Shown here one piece after another: positions 41,784 through 42,780 of a stretch of DNA of 42,780 nt (positions are counted from its first letter, which is position 1; the number at the start of each line of letters is the position of its first letter). Under the pieces are notes generated by a model. That model made no database searches. It was not told the origin of the DNA and saw only the letters and a program-made list of their open reading frames with translations. The position numbers were made by a program, and so were the translations under genes. The stretch comes from Lachnospiraceae bacterium UBA4381. GTDB taxonomy: Bacteria > Bacillota > Clostridia > Lachnospirales > Lachnospiraceae. The stretch spans positions 1 to 42,780 of the forward strand of contig DGRT01000051.1 in NCBI GenBank assembly GCA_002391105.1. The letters run 5' to 3'.

Positions 41784-42698
41784 ATGAGACATTTAATTGA
41801 TCCTATGGATCTGACACTTGAGGAACTGGATGAGATACTGAGACTTGGTGAGGAAATGTATGAGCATCCGGAAAAATACTCTGAGCTTGCGAAGGGTAAG
41901 AAGATAGCGACCCTTTTCTATGAGCCATCTACAAGAACCAGACTCAGCTTTGAAACGGCGATGCTGGACCTGGGAGGAAGTGTAATAGGCTTTTCCTCGG
42001 CTACTGATTCGTCTGTATCAAAAGGCGAAAGTGTAGAGGATACAGTCAGAACAGTTGGCTGCTTCGCGGATGTAATAGCTATGAGGCATCCGAATGAAGG
42101 TGCTCCGAAGCTTGCTTCCATGTTTTCTCCTGTTCCTATCATCAATGCGGGAGATGGAGGTCACAATCATCCTACACAGACACTTACTGACCTTCTGACT
42201 ATTCAGAAGGAGAAGGGAAGACTGAACAACATGACAGTGGGTATGTGCGGTGACTTGAAGTTTGGACGTACAGTACACAGTCTCATCAAAGCGCTTTCCA
42301 GATATACAGGGATAAGATTTGTTCTTATATCGCCGAATGAACTGAGGGTTCCTGATTATATAATATCAGAGGTTATAGAACCCAACGGGCTGGAATATGA
42401 AGAGGTTACATCTCTTGAGGCGAACATCGGAAAGCTGGATATCCTTTATATGACAAGAGTTCAGAGGGAGCGTTTCTTTAACGAGGCTGACTATATACGT
42501 TTGAAGGATACATATATTCTTGATAAGAAGAAAATGAAGCTGGCAAAGGAAGATATGATCATCCTTCATCCGCTTCCAAGGGTAAATGAGATATCTCCAT
42601 CGGTAGATAACGATCCAAGAGCCTGCTACTTCCGTCAGGTCAAGTACGGAAAGTTTGTCAGAATGGCACTTATCAGCAAGCTTATAGGACTATTATGA
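41784..42698 (+). CDS. pyrB: Aspartate carbamoyltransferase catalytic subunit
   Basis: A 304-residue enzyme making carbamoyl-aspartate in pyrimidine synthesis. It has intact motifs: FYEPSTRTRLSFE (carbamoyl phosphate), SSVSKGES (flexible loop Lys), HNHPTQTLTDL and LHPLPRVNEIS (Asp binding). ATG at 41784 follows an AAGGAG site; the longer frame would start inside the palindrome. The regulatory subunit gene pyrI, common next to pyrB in Clostridia, would lie beyond the window. The final 82 bases after it hold nothing that I can assign. Confidence 0.96.
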   Translation: MRHLIDPMDLTLEELDEILRLGEEMYEHPEKYSELAKGKKIATLFYEPSTRTRLSFETAMLDLGGSVIGFSSATDSSVSKGESVEDTVRTVGCFADVIAMRHPNEGAPKLASMFSPVPIINAGDGGHNHPTQTLTDLLTIQKEKGRLNNMTVGMCGDLKFGRTVHSLIKALSRYTGIRFVLISPNELRVPDYIISEVIEPNGLEYEEVTSLEANIGKLDILYMTRVQRERFFNEADYIRLKDTYILDKKKMKLAKEDMIILHPLPRVNEISPSVDNDPRACYFRQVKYGKFVRMALISKLIGLL

Positions 42699-42780
42699 TT
42701 ATGTACTCAAAATGAAAACTACGGGTAGTTGAAAGAACTTATGATATATAGCTGATTAATATACAGCTATGATTAATAAA

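Overview
The window looks like chromosome from a low-to-moderate GC member of the Clostridia, most likely a Lachnospiraceae gut or rumen species. The reasons are indirect: strong AAAGGAGG-type ribosome binding sites, frequent ATA and AGA codons, a TIR-WD40 protein of the kind common in Lachnospiraceae, a GW-rich choline/glucan-binding-type surface protein, a dlt-like wall operon and a diaminopimelate dehydrogenase. The genus cannot be fixed from this sequence alone. I see no rRNA, tRNA, CRISPR array, prophage or transposase.

Layout. 1-4692: a two-gene cassette (TIR-transmembrane-WD40 protein, split by a frameshift, and a DHH phosphoesterase with an unusual C-terminal extension), bracketed by inverted pairs of a 27-bp palindromic repeat. 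4697-5629: EamA exporter. 5758-5784: a third, single repeat copy. 5964-12311: one 2115-residue cytoplasmic protein of unknown function. 12458-18397 (minus strand): a five-gene operon resembling dltABCD, but with a fold-III PLP decarboxylase inserted between the ligase and the carrier protein. 18693-20071: a membrane-anchored, frameshifted peptidoglycan lysozyme. 20264-22520: a substrate-binding/permease fusion and a histidine phosphatase. 22657-28015: ABC permease, ABC ATPase, response regulator and histidine kinase, probably a peptide-sensing or efflux module. 28035-28172: a candidate small RNA with a consensus promoter and a terminator. 28268-29214: XRE regulator and NUDIX hydrolase. 29406-30392 (minus): ddh. 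30739-33427: SPFH protein, NAD-kinase-like protein and NrtR-type NUDIX regulator, a plausible NAD-linked operon. 33611-34489: CPBP protease. 34822-38165: a FAD oxidoreductase translationally coupled to a ferredoxin-reductase/2Fe-2S/membrane fusion. 38273-39248: a structured leader RNA and a secreted cell-wall-binding protein. 39471-42698: metK, a transcarbamylase paralogue with altered substrate motifs, and pyrB.

The best candidate for an undescribed system is the dlt-like operon at 12458-18397. A carrier protein, an adenylating ligase, an MBOAT acyltransferase and an SGNH protein form a complete thioester-to-envelope transfer machine, and the added decarboxylase suggests that the transferred group is not D-alanine. 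Its ligase also carries Ser where I recall canonical DltA having a chirality-determining Cys. Other strong leads are the SPFH/NADK-like/NrtR operon, the flavin/ferredoxin membrane pair, the transcarbamylase paralogue and two candidate structured RNAs.

Two genes (near 2535-2539 and 19681) are broken by single-base shifts at short homopolymers, which could be true decay, phase variation or sequencing error. Short tandem repeats are unusually frequent at gene borders.
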